Assembly (NCBI RefSeq): GCF_018881815.1
Contig: NZ_JACVPP010000001.1
Location: forward strand, 1 to 64,000
Source: Polynucleobacter sp. MWH-HuK1
GTDB taxonomy: Bacteria > Pseudomonadota > Gammaproteobacteria > Burkholderiales > Burkholderiaceae
DNA length: 64,000 bases
Reading direction: 5' to 3'
In this document: one piece after another, positions 44,696-54,171 of the stretch
Layout of the letters: each line of letters starts with the position of its first letter
Position numbering within the stretch: position 1 is the first letter of the stretch
Notes under the pieces: generated by a model
The model's input: only the letters and a program-made list of their open reading frames with translations
What the model was told of the DNA's origin: nothing
Databases searched by the model: none
Program-made: the position numbers and the translations under genes

Positions 44696-46415
44696 CCAAA
44701 ACTAACACATCCATTTTGGTGCGCAAGAAGCAGTCGAGAGCCTCTTCCGGCCTGCATACAACCGGCTCATTCTCGTTAAAAGAGGTATTCAGCACCAGAG
44801 GCACGCCCGTCAATTCACCGAAGGATTCAATCAGCATGGCATAGCGTGGATTAGTCTCGACACTGACAGTTTGCAACCGTCCCGAACCGTCAACATGTGT
44901 TACTGCCGGTATAAGAGAACGCTTATCTTCACGAATCTGGTACACCTGCATCATGAAGGGAACCTCGTCATCCGTTTCGAACCAATCAGGCACTGCCTTG
45001 CGCAAAATCGATGGCGCGAAGGGCCGGAAAGACTCCCTCCTTTTGATCTTTAGATTCAAAATATCTTTCATGTCAGCACGTCGCGGGTCACCAAGAATAG
45101 AGCGATTCCCTAAGGCGCGGGGGCCCCATTCCATGCGCCCATAGAACCAGCCTATCACCTTGCCGTCCGATATCGCTTTGGCAACACGGTTACACATTAC
45201 CTTCTCCTCATTCACGAACTCCCACCGGCAATTCTGTGCGAGTATCCTTTCATTGTTTGCTTCCAACAATCCCCGAACTTCTTCTGTTTTGAACGATGGT
45301 CCCCAGTATGCATGATCCATCACAAATCGGCGATTACCTCCTTGCTTGTGCCAGATATTGAATGCTGCGCCGATTGCCCCCCCTGCGTCACCCGCAGCAG
45401 ACTGAATATAGACTTTCTTAAAAGGCGTATTTCTGTATATCTTGCCATTCGCCACTGAATTCATAGCACACCCTCCGGCCAAAGCAAGATTATCCACACC
45501 GTGTTTTGCATACAGCTTTTTTAACAAATGGAAAAAAGCTTCCTCATACATCGCCTGGATCGAACGCGCGATATCCTTGTGATGCTGAGTCAGCTCGTCA
45601 CCCTTTCGCCGTGCCGGCCCAAGCAATTCGCATAGAGCATCAGTAAATAACCCTCCCACTCTTGGTTCACCATTTTCCCATTCGTATTTAATCTTGTTCT
45701 TGTGATGCTGAAAATAATCTAAATTAAGATGGAATGAACCATCTTCCCTCAACCTCACGATATTACGCATTTCAGGTAGATACTTTGGTGAACCATAAGG
45801 AGCCAGACCCATCACTTTGTATTCATCACCATAGTTTGGAAAACCAAGAAACTGGGTCAATGCCTGATAGAAGATGCCTAGCGAATGCGGGAAATAAACC
45901 TTGTTGTCCTCACGAATTTCCGCACCTCTTCCCAAACCCCAAGCGGCACTCGCAAAATCCCCGAAACCATCTACAGATACAACAACGGCTTCATCAAAAG
46001 GAGATACCAGGAAAGCTGAAGCAAGGTGAGATTCATGATGTTCTACACCATGAATCTCACCGGCAAAGTGCTGCCCGGGAAATGCCTTTGACAATTCCTG
46101 CCTCACATTCAATCGCTCTCGTTTGTTACGCAGCCGGTCAATGACAAACTTGATGTCGGGACGATTGGTGAGAGTGAATAATATTTTTCGCCACAGATTC
46201 GCCTTGGGATCCTGATTGATCGCAACGTTATCGACAGCCGTCAATTCAATTCCGGCCTCAGCCAAGCAATATCGGATAGATTCTGAAGGGAACCCTGCCC
46301 AATGCTTGATACGTCGAAAACGCTCCTCTTCCGCAGCAGCAATCAAAACACCGTCTTTGACCAAACATGCAGAAGAATCACCATGATAAGCGTTGATACC
46401 CAAAATATATGTCAT
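44667..46415 (-). CDS. Carbamoyltransferase (NodU/CmcH family)
   Basis: This 582-residue enzyme transfers a carbamoyl group from carbamoyl phosphate, through carbamoyl-AMP, to a sugar hydroxyl. The N-terminal Kae1-like domain has GINAYHGDSSACLVKDG, AAEEERFRRIKHW, HHESHLASAF and VVSVDGFGDF. GDEYKVMGLAPYGSPKYLPE and LALAGGCAMNSVANGKI follow. The C-terminal domain contains WFYGRMEWGPRALGNRSILG and ESFRPFAPSIL. All key histidines and the ATP loop are present. It adds O-carbamoylation to the glycan of this operon. Confidence 0.93.
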   Translation of the reverse strand: MTYILGINAYHGDSSACLVKDGVLIAAAEEERFRRIKHWAGFPSESIRYCLAEAGIELTAVDNVAINQDPKANLWRKILFTLTNRPDIKFVIDRLRNKRERLNVRQELSKAFPGQHFAGEIHGVEHHESHLASAFLVSPFDEAVVVSVDGFGDFASAAWGLGRGAEIREDNKVYFPHSLGIFYQALTQFLGFPNYGDEYKVMGLAPYGSPKYLPEMRNIVRLREDGSFHLNLDYFQHHKNKIKYEWENGEPRVGGLFTDALCELLGPARRKGDELTQHHKDIARSIQAMYEEAFFHLLKKLYAKHGVDNLALAGGCAMNSVANGKIYRNTPFKKVYIQSAAGDAGGAIGAAFNIWHKQGGNRRFVMDHAYWGPSFKTEEVRGLLEANNERILAQNCRWEFVNEEKVMCNRVAKAISDGKVIGWFYGRMEWGPRALGNRSILGDPRRADMKDILNLKIKRRESFRPFAPSILRKAVPDWFETDDEVPFMMQVYQIREDKRSLIPAVTHVDGSGRLQTVSVETNPRYAMLIESFGELTGVPLVLNTSFNENEPVVCRPEEALDCFLRTKMDVLVLGDYLVTRNQ

Positions 46416-46423
46416 AGTGAACC

Positions 46424-47881
46424 CTAGAATTGGAAATAGATAAACTGGCTGACTGGGCGAAGAAAAATAAATACGACAAATATCATGAAACTATACGCCG
46501 CAATCTCCCCAATATTTCTAACCCATGTTTGATTAAGAACGGAAGCTTTAGTATGTGTAAAAAACCAAGTTAACAACATTCCACATGTGAATAAAAATAC
46601 CAGCAAATAGAAATTCTCACGAAATGCCAAGCTATGATAACTAGAAATATCAAATACCCGTTGCCACAGAGACAATGACGTTCTCAATGAATCCGCCCTA
46701 AATGGAATCCAGCCAAGCATGATGATTGGTAGCGTGAGCATCCAACCGAAAATCATCGTCAATCGGGATGAGTTGAATGGAGACCAATTCATGGTCAACC
46801 GATATAACAATATAAAGATTGCATGCCAAATACCCCATAGAGCAAACATCCAACCCGCCCCGTGCCATAGCCCCATGATGAGCCAAGTGAGGACCAAGGC
46901 CAGAGCAAAGCGAATGCTAGTTGCTTTAGGATTCGGCTGAATATCAATGCCGTTTTCTGAACTGTCTTTGATCCGCGAACCTGAAAGTGGCAAATAAAGA
47001 TAATCTCGAATCCACGAAGATAAAGTAATGTGCCATCTTTTCCAAAAGTCTCTTGGCGACGAAGCCAAGTATGGCCAGTTGAAATTCTGAGGCAAATGCA
47101 CACCGATCAGCAATGCAGAACCGATAGCAATTAAACTATACCCGGCGAAATCAAAATAAATCTGGAGGCCGAAACCAAATGCCATGGTCCACACATCCAG
47201 CCCACCCAAACTATCAGGAGGGACTGCAAACGCTTCATCAACCCAAGGTGCAATCTGGTCGGCCAACCCCACTTTAAGAAACAGACCCAAGATGATCTTC
47301 TTGATACCATTAGTCACATTATCCAACTTAATATGTGGCATCTTGACGATTTGAGGGATCAACTCGTGTGCACGCAGGATAGGGCCTGCAATCATATGCG
47401 GCCAGAACATCACATAAGTTAGGTATGTCCAGAAACTTCTTATCGGCTCAAAAATTTTACGGTAAACATCAACCGTATAGCTGATTGAAAGGAAGGTATA
47501 AAAGCTGATTCCGAGCGGCAAGATAATATTACCCAGAGAGAATGTCCAATCATGACCAAGAGATTTACCGACCATCGAGATATTATCTGTAATGAAATAA
47601 GCGTACTTAAAATAAATCAATAAGCCTAAATTTATAGTCAGACTCGACAACAACCATAATCTACGTCCACGAGGGTGTTTCTCGTCATATATTTTCAGCG
47701 ACGCGAAATAATCTACGAAAGCCGACAAGACAATTAGAAATAAAAATTCAACTCGCCAAAAACCATAAAATAAAAGACTTGCTGCCAACACTAAAAAGCG
47801 CCTTCCTGAGCTTGGGATTATCCAATATGTCGTAACAACCAACACCAGAAAAGTTAAGTAAGTGACCGAATTAAATAGCAT
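46424..47881 (-). CDS. MBOAT family O-acyltransferase (AlgI-like)
   Basis: This 485-residue inner-membrane protein has about ten helices. Family motifs are YTVDVYRKIFEPIRSFWTY, FWPHMIAGPILRAHELIPQI, ASSPRDFWKRWHITLSSWIR, DYLYLPLSGSR and the catalytic His region LIMGLWHGAGWMFALWGIWH. It passes acyl groups, probably acetyl, across the membrane for addition to the glycan. Its partner is the SGNH/DltD-like protein encoded just upstream (4-base gap). The pairing matches AlgI/AlgJ and PatA/PatB systems. Confidence 0.92.
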   Translation of the reverse strand: MLFNSVTYLTFLVLVVTTYWIIPSSGRRFLVLAASLLFYGFWRVEFLFLIVLSAFVDYFASLKIYDEKHPRGRRLWLLSSLTINLGLLIYFKYAYFITDNISMVGKSLGHDWTFSLGNIILPLGISFYTFLSISYTVDVYRKIFEPIRSFWTYLTYVMFWPHMIAGPILRAHELIPQIVKMPHIKLDNVTNGIKKIILGLFLKVGLADQIAPWVDEAFAVPPDSLGGLDVWTMAFGFGLQIYFDFAGYSLIAIGSALLIGVHLPQNFNWPYLASSPRDFWKRWHITLSSWIRDYLYLPLSGSRIKDSSENGIDIQPNPKATSIRFALALVLTWLIMGLWHGAGWMFALWGIWHAIFILLYRLTMNWSPFNSSRLTMIFGWMLTLPIIMLGWIPFRADSLRTSLSLWQRVFDISSYHSLAFRENFYLLVFLFTCGMLLTWFFTHTKASVLNQTWVRNIGEIAAYSFMIFVVFIFLRPVSQFIYFQF

Positions 47882-47885
47882 GCAC

Positions 47886-48986
47886 TTATTTCAAATTTGA
47901 CTGAATAACAGGGAGGAGTTCTTTCGCAAGAAGTTTATGACCATTTTCTTGAAAATGCATAAAATCAATGTCTTCTCCAAAATTGCTGCCCCAATCTTCA
48001 GCTGGAACTAATTTTTCAAGATCAAGATATTTTGCAGAATATTTATTTGCCAATTGCTCAATCTGAATTTTCCATTCTGAATATTCTTTTCTATCGTATG
48101 GCAATGGTTTATCTTGCCTTACTGGGGCGATATACATCACTAGCGGTACCATGTCCGCTTTTGAACGAGCCAGCATGTCTTCCAAGGCTTTCATATTCTT
48201 TTCATAGCGGGGTTTAATGATTTTACGCTGACTTGTTGAACTAATATTAAAAACCCAATTCCGAAACTCAAATAAATCTCCAAGCACACTGGCTCGCAGA
48301 TTGCCGCGTTTTTCCCAAAGCTGCCAAACACTTCCCAATTTTGACGAAAGCAAATCTTCCAAACCTTTATCAACTGATTCACCGTAAGCGCCCTGCTTTA
48401 CTTCTGACTCAACTTCCTTTCCATTATTCGCTAAAAGCGCCAATTCCCTGCCAACTGAATAAGTAAGCAGACTGTTGACAAATTTATCGGTGGCTATGTC
48501 AGAAAAATCCTGACGTAAGCCGCTTTCTCGAAAGCCCATAAATTCGACCTGAAGAACCAACGCCTTTACAGCAAGTTTGCTTTGAACAAACTGGGCAAGA
48601 ATGAACTCCTCTTGCGGATTAGCGTTTGATAGCGACAGTCCGAGAGGGACAAAACAACCTCCGCACTGTGGAGAGTTTCTCATCCAGTATGGCGCAAGGT
48701 GTTCACCTTGTTTGAATTGATTAATGGTATGGAGCTGAGAATTACTCAGCCACAACACGATCTTTTGTTGCTTCGATTCTCCGGAGTAGTGACTGACTAT
48801 TGCATTGATTTCAGGCAAGGTATGCCCCGTAAAGGGAATGCCATCCATTGCCTCAGATCGGCTTGTGTTTTCTTTTCCCAAGGCAAAATCTTCCGCTTGA
48901 ATACGCTTCCCCTCGTAGTAAATAAGCATGATCAAAGCCAATACTATCGAAAGCAGTAATATTGCGAACGATTTGTATTGATTCAT
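47886..48986 (-). CDS. SGNH/DltD-like periplasmic acyl-transfer partner of the MBOAT protein
   Basis: This 366-residue protein has one N-terminal signal-anchor (SFAILLLSIVLALIMLIYY, residues 6-24) and a periplasmic domain. The catalytic Ser motif is IVLWLSNSQLHTINQFKQG (about residue 81). The Asp/His pair lies near the end (GEDIDFMHFQENGHKLLA). A Cys pair occurs in SPQCGGCFVPLG. It probably accepts an acetyl group from the MBOAT and moves it to the polysaccharide. An 81-base gap separates it from the glycosyltransferase upstream. Confidence 0.82.
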   Translation of the reverse strand: MNQYKSFAILLLSIVLALIMLIYYEGKRIQAEDFALGKENTSRSEAMDGIPFTGHTLPEINAIVSHYSGESKQQKIVLWLSNSQLHTINQFKQGEHLAPYWMRNSPQCGGCFVPLGLSLSNANPQEEFILAQFVQSKLAVKALVLQVEFMGFRESGLRQDFSDIATDKFVNSLLTYSVGRELALLANNGKEVESEVKQGAYGESVDKGLEDLLSSKLGSVWQLWEKRGNLRASVLGDLFEFRNWVFNISSTSQRKIIKPRYEKNMKALEDMLARSKADMVPLVMYIAPVRQDKPLPYDRKEYSEWKIQIEQLANKYSAKYLDLEKLVPAEDWGSNFGEDIDFMHFQENGHKLLAKELLPVIQSNLK

Positions 48987-49067
48987 TGTTTATTTCTCAT
49001 TAAGGGAGAGAGTACATGAGAGCATACTGAAGAGTCGATCAGGAACAACCTTGTAACACTCACTTGG

Positions 49068-50225
49068 TTATTGTAGACCTTCTTTTTGCGAAGAAACACA
49101 CACTTCTATGACAGACTTTGTAAAATTTTCCCAGGAATATTCGTCTGCACGCATTTTGGCTCGTCGACGCAAATCGGCCACCCCTGTCGGATCACTCAAC
49201 ATGATTTCAATCTTGTCTGCAAGATCCTCTGCTGAGAATGCCTTGAAGTATCTTACCCCGTTCGATCCAAATTCCGGCATAGGCTCGACATTACTGGCCA
49301 CTATCGGAAGCGAATAGGCCATGGCCTCAAGAAGAATATTCGGACTATTCTCGATTAAAGAGGTGAAAACGAACAATGACGCATTACGATAGAGCGCGTC
49401 CAAACTAGACCGATCAGCCCCAGCAATAATACTCACATGATCTGTCAATCCGAGTCGCTCTATCAAACCTTCGATTTCTTCAAAATATTTTCTATCGTAT
49501 GGTTTACCGACAATCACCAGTCTTAAACGGTTTAGTCGCTGTGCCGGCAATAAGCTGAAAGCTTCGATCAACCTTTCAAAATTCTTATATCTATAAAAAT
49601 GAGATACTGAAAGAATGAAAGGCGATTCGCAGGGAAGGGTACTGTTCTGGATATCATCCGCACTTGGATTAAATATCTCGACACCATTAGGAATTACCTT
49701 GATCTTCAATGGCTTAATACTGCATTCAGCAAGTATGGACTTGCACGTATTTGAGAGAGCGATCACTTGGTCGGCTCGTCTGCAAGAAGAGATTATCGTA
49801 TGACGAAGCAATCTCATCCTGAAACGAACAATATTGCTCTCAACCCCCCACGCCTCTTCAGAGAAGGGTGCGAGATTAGACACTCCCACGATCGAATAGA
49901 CTTCTTCACCCAGAAATAGCGGCAGGTAATGCGAGAACGTCAAATATATATTCAGGTCTTTACTATTCATCAGCTGCGGCAAGTTCCAATTCTCCCAGGC
50001 CGCTCGGCGAAGCGCCCGCAATCGTCCCACCCCAATATGTACGTTGATCACCTCCCAACCGTCCGCATCATTTATAGAAGGTAGAGAATCGCGATCTTTA
50101 ACGATCACTAAACGTATGTCGGGAGCATAAGTACGAAACCTTCGCAAAAATGCCTCAGCCCTCGTAACCTGCCCACCTGTTGTTGCCGCTAATAAATTCA
50201 GCAATATCCCCTTGCTGCGCTTCAT
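49068..50225 (-). CDS. GT4 family glycosyltransferase
   Basis: This 385-residue GT-B enzyme has the N-terminal acceptor domain with LLNLLAATTGGQVTRAEAFL (the glycine loop) and the donor domain with FILSVSHFYRYKNFERLIEA. LFVFTSLIENSPNILLEAMA is the E-x7-E motif region, and LPIVASNVEPMPEF follows. No membrane helix is seen. It is adjacent, base for base, to the upstream methyltransferase (both meet at 50225). The acceptor and donor are unknown. Confidence 0.9.
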   Translation of the reverse strand: MKRSKGILLNLLAATTGGQVTRAEAFLRRFRTYAPDIRLVIVKDRDSLPSINDADGWEVINVHIGVGRLRALRRAAWENWNLPQLMNSKDLNIYLTFSHYLPLFLGEEVYSIVGVSNLAPFSEEAWGVESNIVRFRMRLLRHTIISSCRRADQVIALSNTCKSILAECSIKPLKIKVIPNGVEIFNPSADDIQNSTLPCESPFILSVSHFYRYKNFERLIEAFSLLPAQRLNRLRLVIVGKPYDRKYFEEIEGLIERLGLTDHVSIIAGADRSSLDALYRNASLFVFTSLIENSPNILLEAMAYSLPIVASNVEPMPEFGSNGVRYFKAFSAEDLADKIEIMLSDPTGVADLRRRAKMRADEYSWENFTKSVIEVCVSSQKEGLQ

Positions 50226-51208
50226 CAGATTTTATGGCCTCGCACCACAAGTAAATTTGCCTGAAACACTTCAACCTGATTAAAGCCAGCGCCGGACATC
50301 CACTGCCGGATTGTGGTTGCCGATTGGGGACTATCGTATTGAGGGCCCAGCATATCAAAAGTATCCAGAAGCGCCCACTCTCTTAGCTGACGCTCATCCA
50401 GCGGATATACGCCGGTGTAATCGGCAACCGGGATCAATCTCTTCAAATATCGTCCCGCAAGAGGAATCCTCCCGATCAATTGACTTGTCTTGAGAAGCGC
50501 GGGCACCGTCTTCTCCAAGAAGTGGAACAATTGCTGCTGCGGCATGTGTTTTGTAATTGGACGAAATAGGTATTTGGAATGAAGAAGGGTACGGAGCCGT
50601 TTCCAGTAGAAGTCCGTACAAAGCCACCCTCCTTCCGCAACCATCCCAGGAAGTGCTGCAAAAGCCCGAGCCACATCCGGCGTATGCTGCAACACTCCCA
50701 GCGAATACACAAAAGAAAAAGATGCTTTCAGAAAGGGCAGTGAATAGATATCCCCCTGAACAACATGCAGATTGGGATAATGACGGAGATTGGTGAGGCA
50801 AGCATCAACTGCTCTGGAATAATCCAGCGCAACTACTTTTGCCCCGGCCTGCAGCGCTACCTCGGCAAATCGGCCTGCTCCACAACCGACGTCTAGCACC
50901 CATTTACCTGCGATATCCTCGACGTTCCATCCTGTCGCCTGCCAGAAGCGGTTAGCTGAAATTGGATGGCCGGAATAGCTATCAAGCTGAGTTTGACGGA
51001 ACTTGTTCCACTGCATTCCGAAATTGTCGGCATAGTTGGATTCCGGTACAAAGCGCGGAATAAACTCCCGAACCGGATAACGTTGATGACCATCTTCCGA
51101 CACCAGCCAAGCGCTGCGAACCAGCCCATTCAGATATTCCGGAACCTCCAACCTCAACTTTTGGTTCGTTTTAGGGCACCGCAGAATTTCCAGCAATTCG
51201 ATTTTCAT
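50225..51208 (-). CDS. SAM methyltransferase with N-terminal Trm112-like segment
   Basis: This is a 327-residue protein. Its first 50 residues (IELLEILRCPKTNQKLRLEV) resemble Trm112/YcaR-type modules but have a single Cys rather than the zinc pairs. The methyltransferase domain has WVLDVGCGAGRFAEVALQAG, VVALDYSRAVDACLTNLR, FSFVYSLGVLQHTPDVARAF and VAEGGWLCTDFYW. The C-terminal third is basic and probably binds the acceptor. It lies 6 bases after the AsnB-like gene. It likely methylates a sugar or a terminal residue of the glycan. Confidence 0.87.
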   Translation of the reverse strand: MKIELLEILRCPKTNQKLRLEVPEYLNGLVRSAWLVSEDGHQRYPVREFIPRFVPESNYADNFGMQWNKFRQTQLDSYSGHPISANRFWQATGWNVEDIAGKWVLDVGCGAGRFAEVALQAGAKVVALDYSRAVDACLTNLRHYPNLHVVQGDIYSLPFLKASFSFVYSLGVLQHTPDVARAFAALPGMVAEGGWLCTDFYWKRLRTLLHSKYLFRPITKHMPQQQLFHFLEKTVPALLKTSQLIGRIPLAGRYLKRLIPVADYTGVYPLDERQLREWALLDTFDMLGPQYDSPQSATTIRQWMSGAGFNQVEVFQANLLVVRGHKI

Positions 51209-51214
51209 TTATCC

Positions 51215-53071
51215 TCATATCCTTATTTGATATTCCTGTCGCCAGAGTTCGAACATAACCAGTCCGAACAATCGCTCACTGTTGTTTCTACCTTTGTCCT
51301 GCCCGCGCAATAGAGTCAAGACCATCTTCTTGTCGAACATACATCGGTTATCGAGCAGAACGGCATGGAAGTAGTCCCTCCAAGCTCCTTCTTTCAGCCA
51401 GTCCCGCAATGGAACTGAAAATCCCTGCTTGCGTTGCCGATCAAATTCGGGTGGCAACAGTCGCGAGGTCAATTTCTTCAGGATGATCTTGCGCTGCGAC
51501 AGTGTTGTTTTCATGTGCGACGGAACTCGACCATAAGCAAATTCGATAACGCGATAATCCAACATTGGCGCGCGAATTTCCAAGGAATTTAGCATGCTGG
51601 CCCGATCCACCTTCACCAGAATGTCCTCGGGCATATAGTTCTCGAATTCCATTCGAGTCGCCCTCTGTAATAAGTCATCGACCATCGGAATGCGTGACTG
51701 CCTGATTCCTTCCGCAACCGTCTTCCAAGATCCATCTCCGATTAATGCGCGGCGTGCAGCATCATCAAAGAATGTCGCAATCAGAGGCAAGCCTGAATCC
51801 AGATCGCTACTTAACGACTGAAGCCAGTTCCGCCCCCTGAAACCATATGGCAACAATGCGCTAGCCGAACTCGCCACCAGTTTGCGAAGTTCCAAAGGCA
51901 ACCAATCGATCTTTTGCTTACGCCACAACAGCCGGTCGTAATGCGCATATCCGCCAAAGAGTTCGTCTGCGCCGTCTCCACCTAGTGCTACAGTGCAATG
52001 CTGCCTTACCAGTTTGCTGACTAGATAAGTTGGAATCATCGAAGAATCGATCATGGGCTCGTCATACTGGCGCGCTAATAACGTAAGCAGATCCGGAGTT
52101 ACCTGACCAGCATTAAGTTCAATATGCTCCGTACCGAAGTGCTTAGCAATCAAACGTGCGTGTTTGGTCTCATCATATTTTCCAAATCCCTCAAACCCCA
52201 CTGTAAAAGTTTTGACATGCCTCGATGTTCGTACAGCCATGGCGGTAATGAGACTGGAGTCGACCCCGCCGCTCAACAATACACCCACCGGCACATCTGC
52301 AACCATCTGCCGCCGCACGGCATCTTCCAGTAATGCTTCGAGATCATTCTCCAGCGCCCGCTCATTCTGGCAACTCTCTCGGGTTGGTGCGGGCAGTTGC
52401 CAGTATTTCCAGACCTTTGCAGCACCTTGCTTTAGATCGAACGTCAGCGCATGAGCTGGCGGCAATTTCTTCACCCCATGAATGATGCAACGCTCACCCG
52501 GGACAAAGCCCATCGCCAGGAAGCAATCCATCGCTTCTGCATCGAGATGCTTCGAAATGGCGGGGTCCGAAAGTAGTCCCTTCAACTCGGAGGCAAAGCG
52601 CAAGCAACCTCCGGATAAGGAATAAAAAAGCGGCTTTTCTCCGGCGCGATCACGGGCAAGAAATACTTTTTGCATCGCGGCGTCATACAGCGCGAAAGCA
52701 AACATACCATTCAGCCGGGAAAGGCAATCTACCCCCCATTCCCTGTATGCTGCCAGAAGAACTTCGGTATCAGTAAGTGAACGGAATACGTGACCTTTCC
52801 CTGCCAGCTCTTGCTGAAGATCGAGGTAGTTGTATATCTCCCCGTTAAAAACGATCGTTATCGATCCAGTAGAATCATGCATAGGCTGATGTCCGGCTGG
52901 CGACAAATCGATGATGGCCAACCGTCGATGCGCCATGCCCACCTGCCCACCTTCGCACCACCAAATACCGGCGTCGTCCGGACCACGATGCCTCATGGTA
53001 TCCCGCGCTGCGGTCAGAATCTCCCGATCCTGTACTGGCGAACGAGATGCGACACCGACAATTCCACACAT
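51215..53071 (-). CDS. asnB: Glutamine-dependent asparagine synthase (AsnB) family amidotransferase
   Basis: This 618-residue enzyme has the N-terminal nucleophile Cys2 (MCGIVGVASRSPVQDREIL), RHRGPDDAGIWWCEGG, VFNGEIYNYLDLQ, and the PP-loop of the synthase domain GVLLSGGVDSSLITAMAVR (about 255). GGDGADELFGGYAHYDR is the signature of the AsnB superfamily. In polysaccharide clusters such enzymes amidate a uronic acid or another carboxyl group of the glycan, which would fit the GalNAcA-type sugars made by TviB/TviC. Housekeeping asparagine synthesis is the alternative. The stop and the next start overlap by one base. Confidence 0.92.
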   Translation of the reverse strand: MCGIVGVASRSPVQDREILTAARDTMRHRGPDDAGIWWCEGGQVGMAHRRLAIIDLSPAGHQPMHDSTGSITIVFNGEIYNYLDLQQELAGKGHVFRSLTDTEVLLAAYREWGVDCLSRLNGMFAFALYDAAMQKVFLARDRAGEKPLFYSLSGGCLRFASELKGLLSDPAISKHLDAEAMDCFLAMGFVPGERCIIHGVKKLPPAHALTFDLKQGAAKVWKYWQLPAPTRESCQNERALENDLEALLEDAVRRQMVADVPVGVLLSGGVDSSLITAMAVRTSRHVKTFTVGFEGFGKYDETKHARLIAKHFGTEHIELNAGQVTPDLLTLLARQYDEPMIDSSMIPTYLVSKLVRQHCTVALGGDGADELFGGYAHYDRLLWRKQKIDWLPLELRKLVASSASALLPYGFRGRNWLQSLSSDLDSGLPLIATFFDDAARRALIGDGSWKTVAEGIRQSRIPMVDDLLQRATRMEFENYMPEDILVKVDRASMLNSLEIRAPMLDYRVIEFAYGRVPSHMKTTLSQRKIILKKLTSRLLPPEFDRQRKQGFSVPLRDWLKEGAWRDYFHAVLLDNRCMFDKKMVLTLLRGQDKGRNNSERLFGLVMFELWRQEYQIRI

Positions 53072-54171
53072 TATTCATTCACTCCAGTTAATACTTGCCT
53101 GTAGATATTTTCATATTCTCTGGCGGCTGATTGTATTGTCATACCACTTACGCGGCCGTATGCCAACTCGGAGCGTTGTCGCGCAATATCACGCTGCATC
53201 ACCACCGATTCTATGGCTTTTGCCAGCGCCAAATGATCATCGGGCTGCACAAAGATAGCGGATTCGTCATTCAATATCTCACGGTGTGCCGGAATATCGC
53301 TCACGATAACCGGACAACCTGCAGCCATTGCCTCCAGCACCACATTAGGCTGCCCTTCGAAGCGGCTCATGCTGACCAAAGCGGCAGCACGTCTCAGCAA
53401 ACCCCACCAATCCGATCGATATAGAGAAAGTGAGACGCGGTCATTCATACCTAAATTTCCGATCATGTTTTCAATGCACTGCCGCGATGGCCCTTCCCCG
53501 ATAACCCATGCGCCGACCAAATTCGATAACGAATCTGTCTTGACCGCGTTAATCACCACATCTATTCCCTTTTCCGGCGCCAGCCGCCCGACCACTAATA
53601 TATTATTTTCGCAAACATTTGAGGCTAACGAATCTAACAACGCTTGTGGAGCATTGCGGATTGCATCAACATCAACCGCATTCGCCACTTGAAAGATGTG
53701 TTTATTTGCCGGCAATACTCTGCGCCAATAACTTTCACCGGCGGACGAATTTGCCACCACTGCATCTGCGTAACGAAAAAACCACCATCTAAGCCAAGCC
53801 ATGAACCTCGTGTCATTTATACCCTGAATCGAGGAACGCTCAGTTCCTATCCATTTCACTCGGTTTACCAATGCGGCAGTACCACCTACGACATCCATTT
53901 GCGGCAGCCAGGTTTGCACAATATCGGGGTTTATTTTCTTCAGTAATGCACAGACACACACAAATAAGCGTGGATCGATGGATTTGAAGTCCCTTAGTTG
54001 ATGAATTTCGATTTTTTCGCTCTTTAGAGCATCAAGATGAACTCCTCCTCTACGAATACCAATATGCACATTCCAGCCGCACCTTGCCTGCTCCTTTGCT
54101 AATAGCGAGAGCTGGCGTTCTGCTCCCCCACCAGATAAAGTAGGTATCAAATGCAGGATGACTTTGTTCAC
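53071..54171 (-). CDS. GT4 family glycosyltransferase
   Basis: This 366-residue GT-B enzyme has ILHLIPTLSGGGAERQLSLL, a donor domain with NNILVVGRLAPEKGIDVVIN, and ALVSMSRFEGQPNVVLEAMA followed by GCPVIVSDIPAHREIL. The overall pattern resembles the PglH/WbnH type. It shares single- or four-base overlaps with both neighbours (AsnB and the polymerase), so translation is coupled. Sugar specificity is unknown. Confidence 0.9.
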   Translation of the reverse strand: MNKVILHLIPTLSGGGAERQLSLLAKEQARCGWNVHIGIRRGGVHLDALKSEKIEIHQLRDFKSIDPRLFVCVCALLKKINPDIVQTWLPQMDVVGGTAALVNRVKWIGTERSSIQGINDTRFMAWLRWWFFRYADAVVANSSAGESYWRRVLPANKHIFQVANAVDVDAIRNAPQALLDSLASNVCENNILVVGRLAPEKGIDVVINAVKTDSLSNLVGAWVIGEGPSRQCIENMIGNLGMNDRVSLSLYRSDWWGLLRRAAALVSMSRFEGQPNVVLEAMAAGCPVIVSDIPAHREILNDESAIFVQPDDHLALAKAIESVVMQRDIARQRSELAYGRVSGMTIQSAAREYENIYRQVLTGVNE

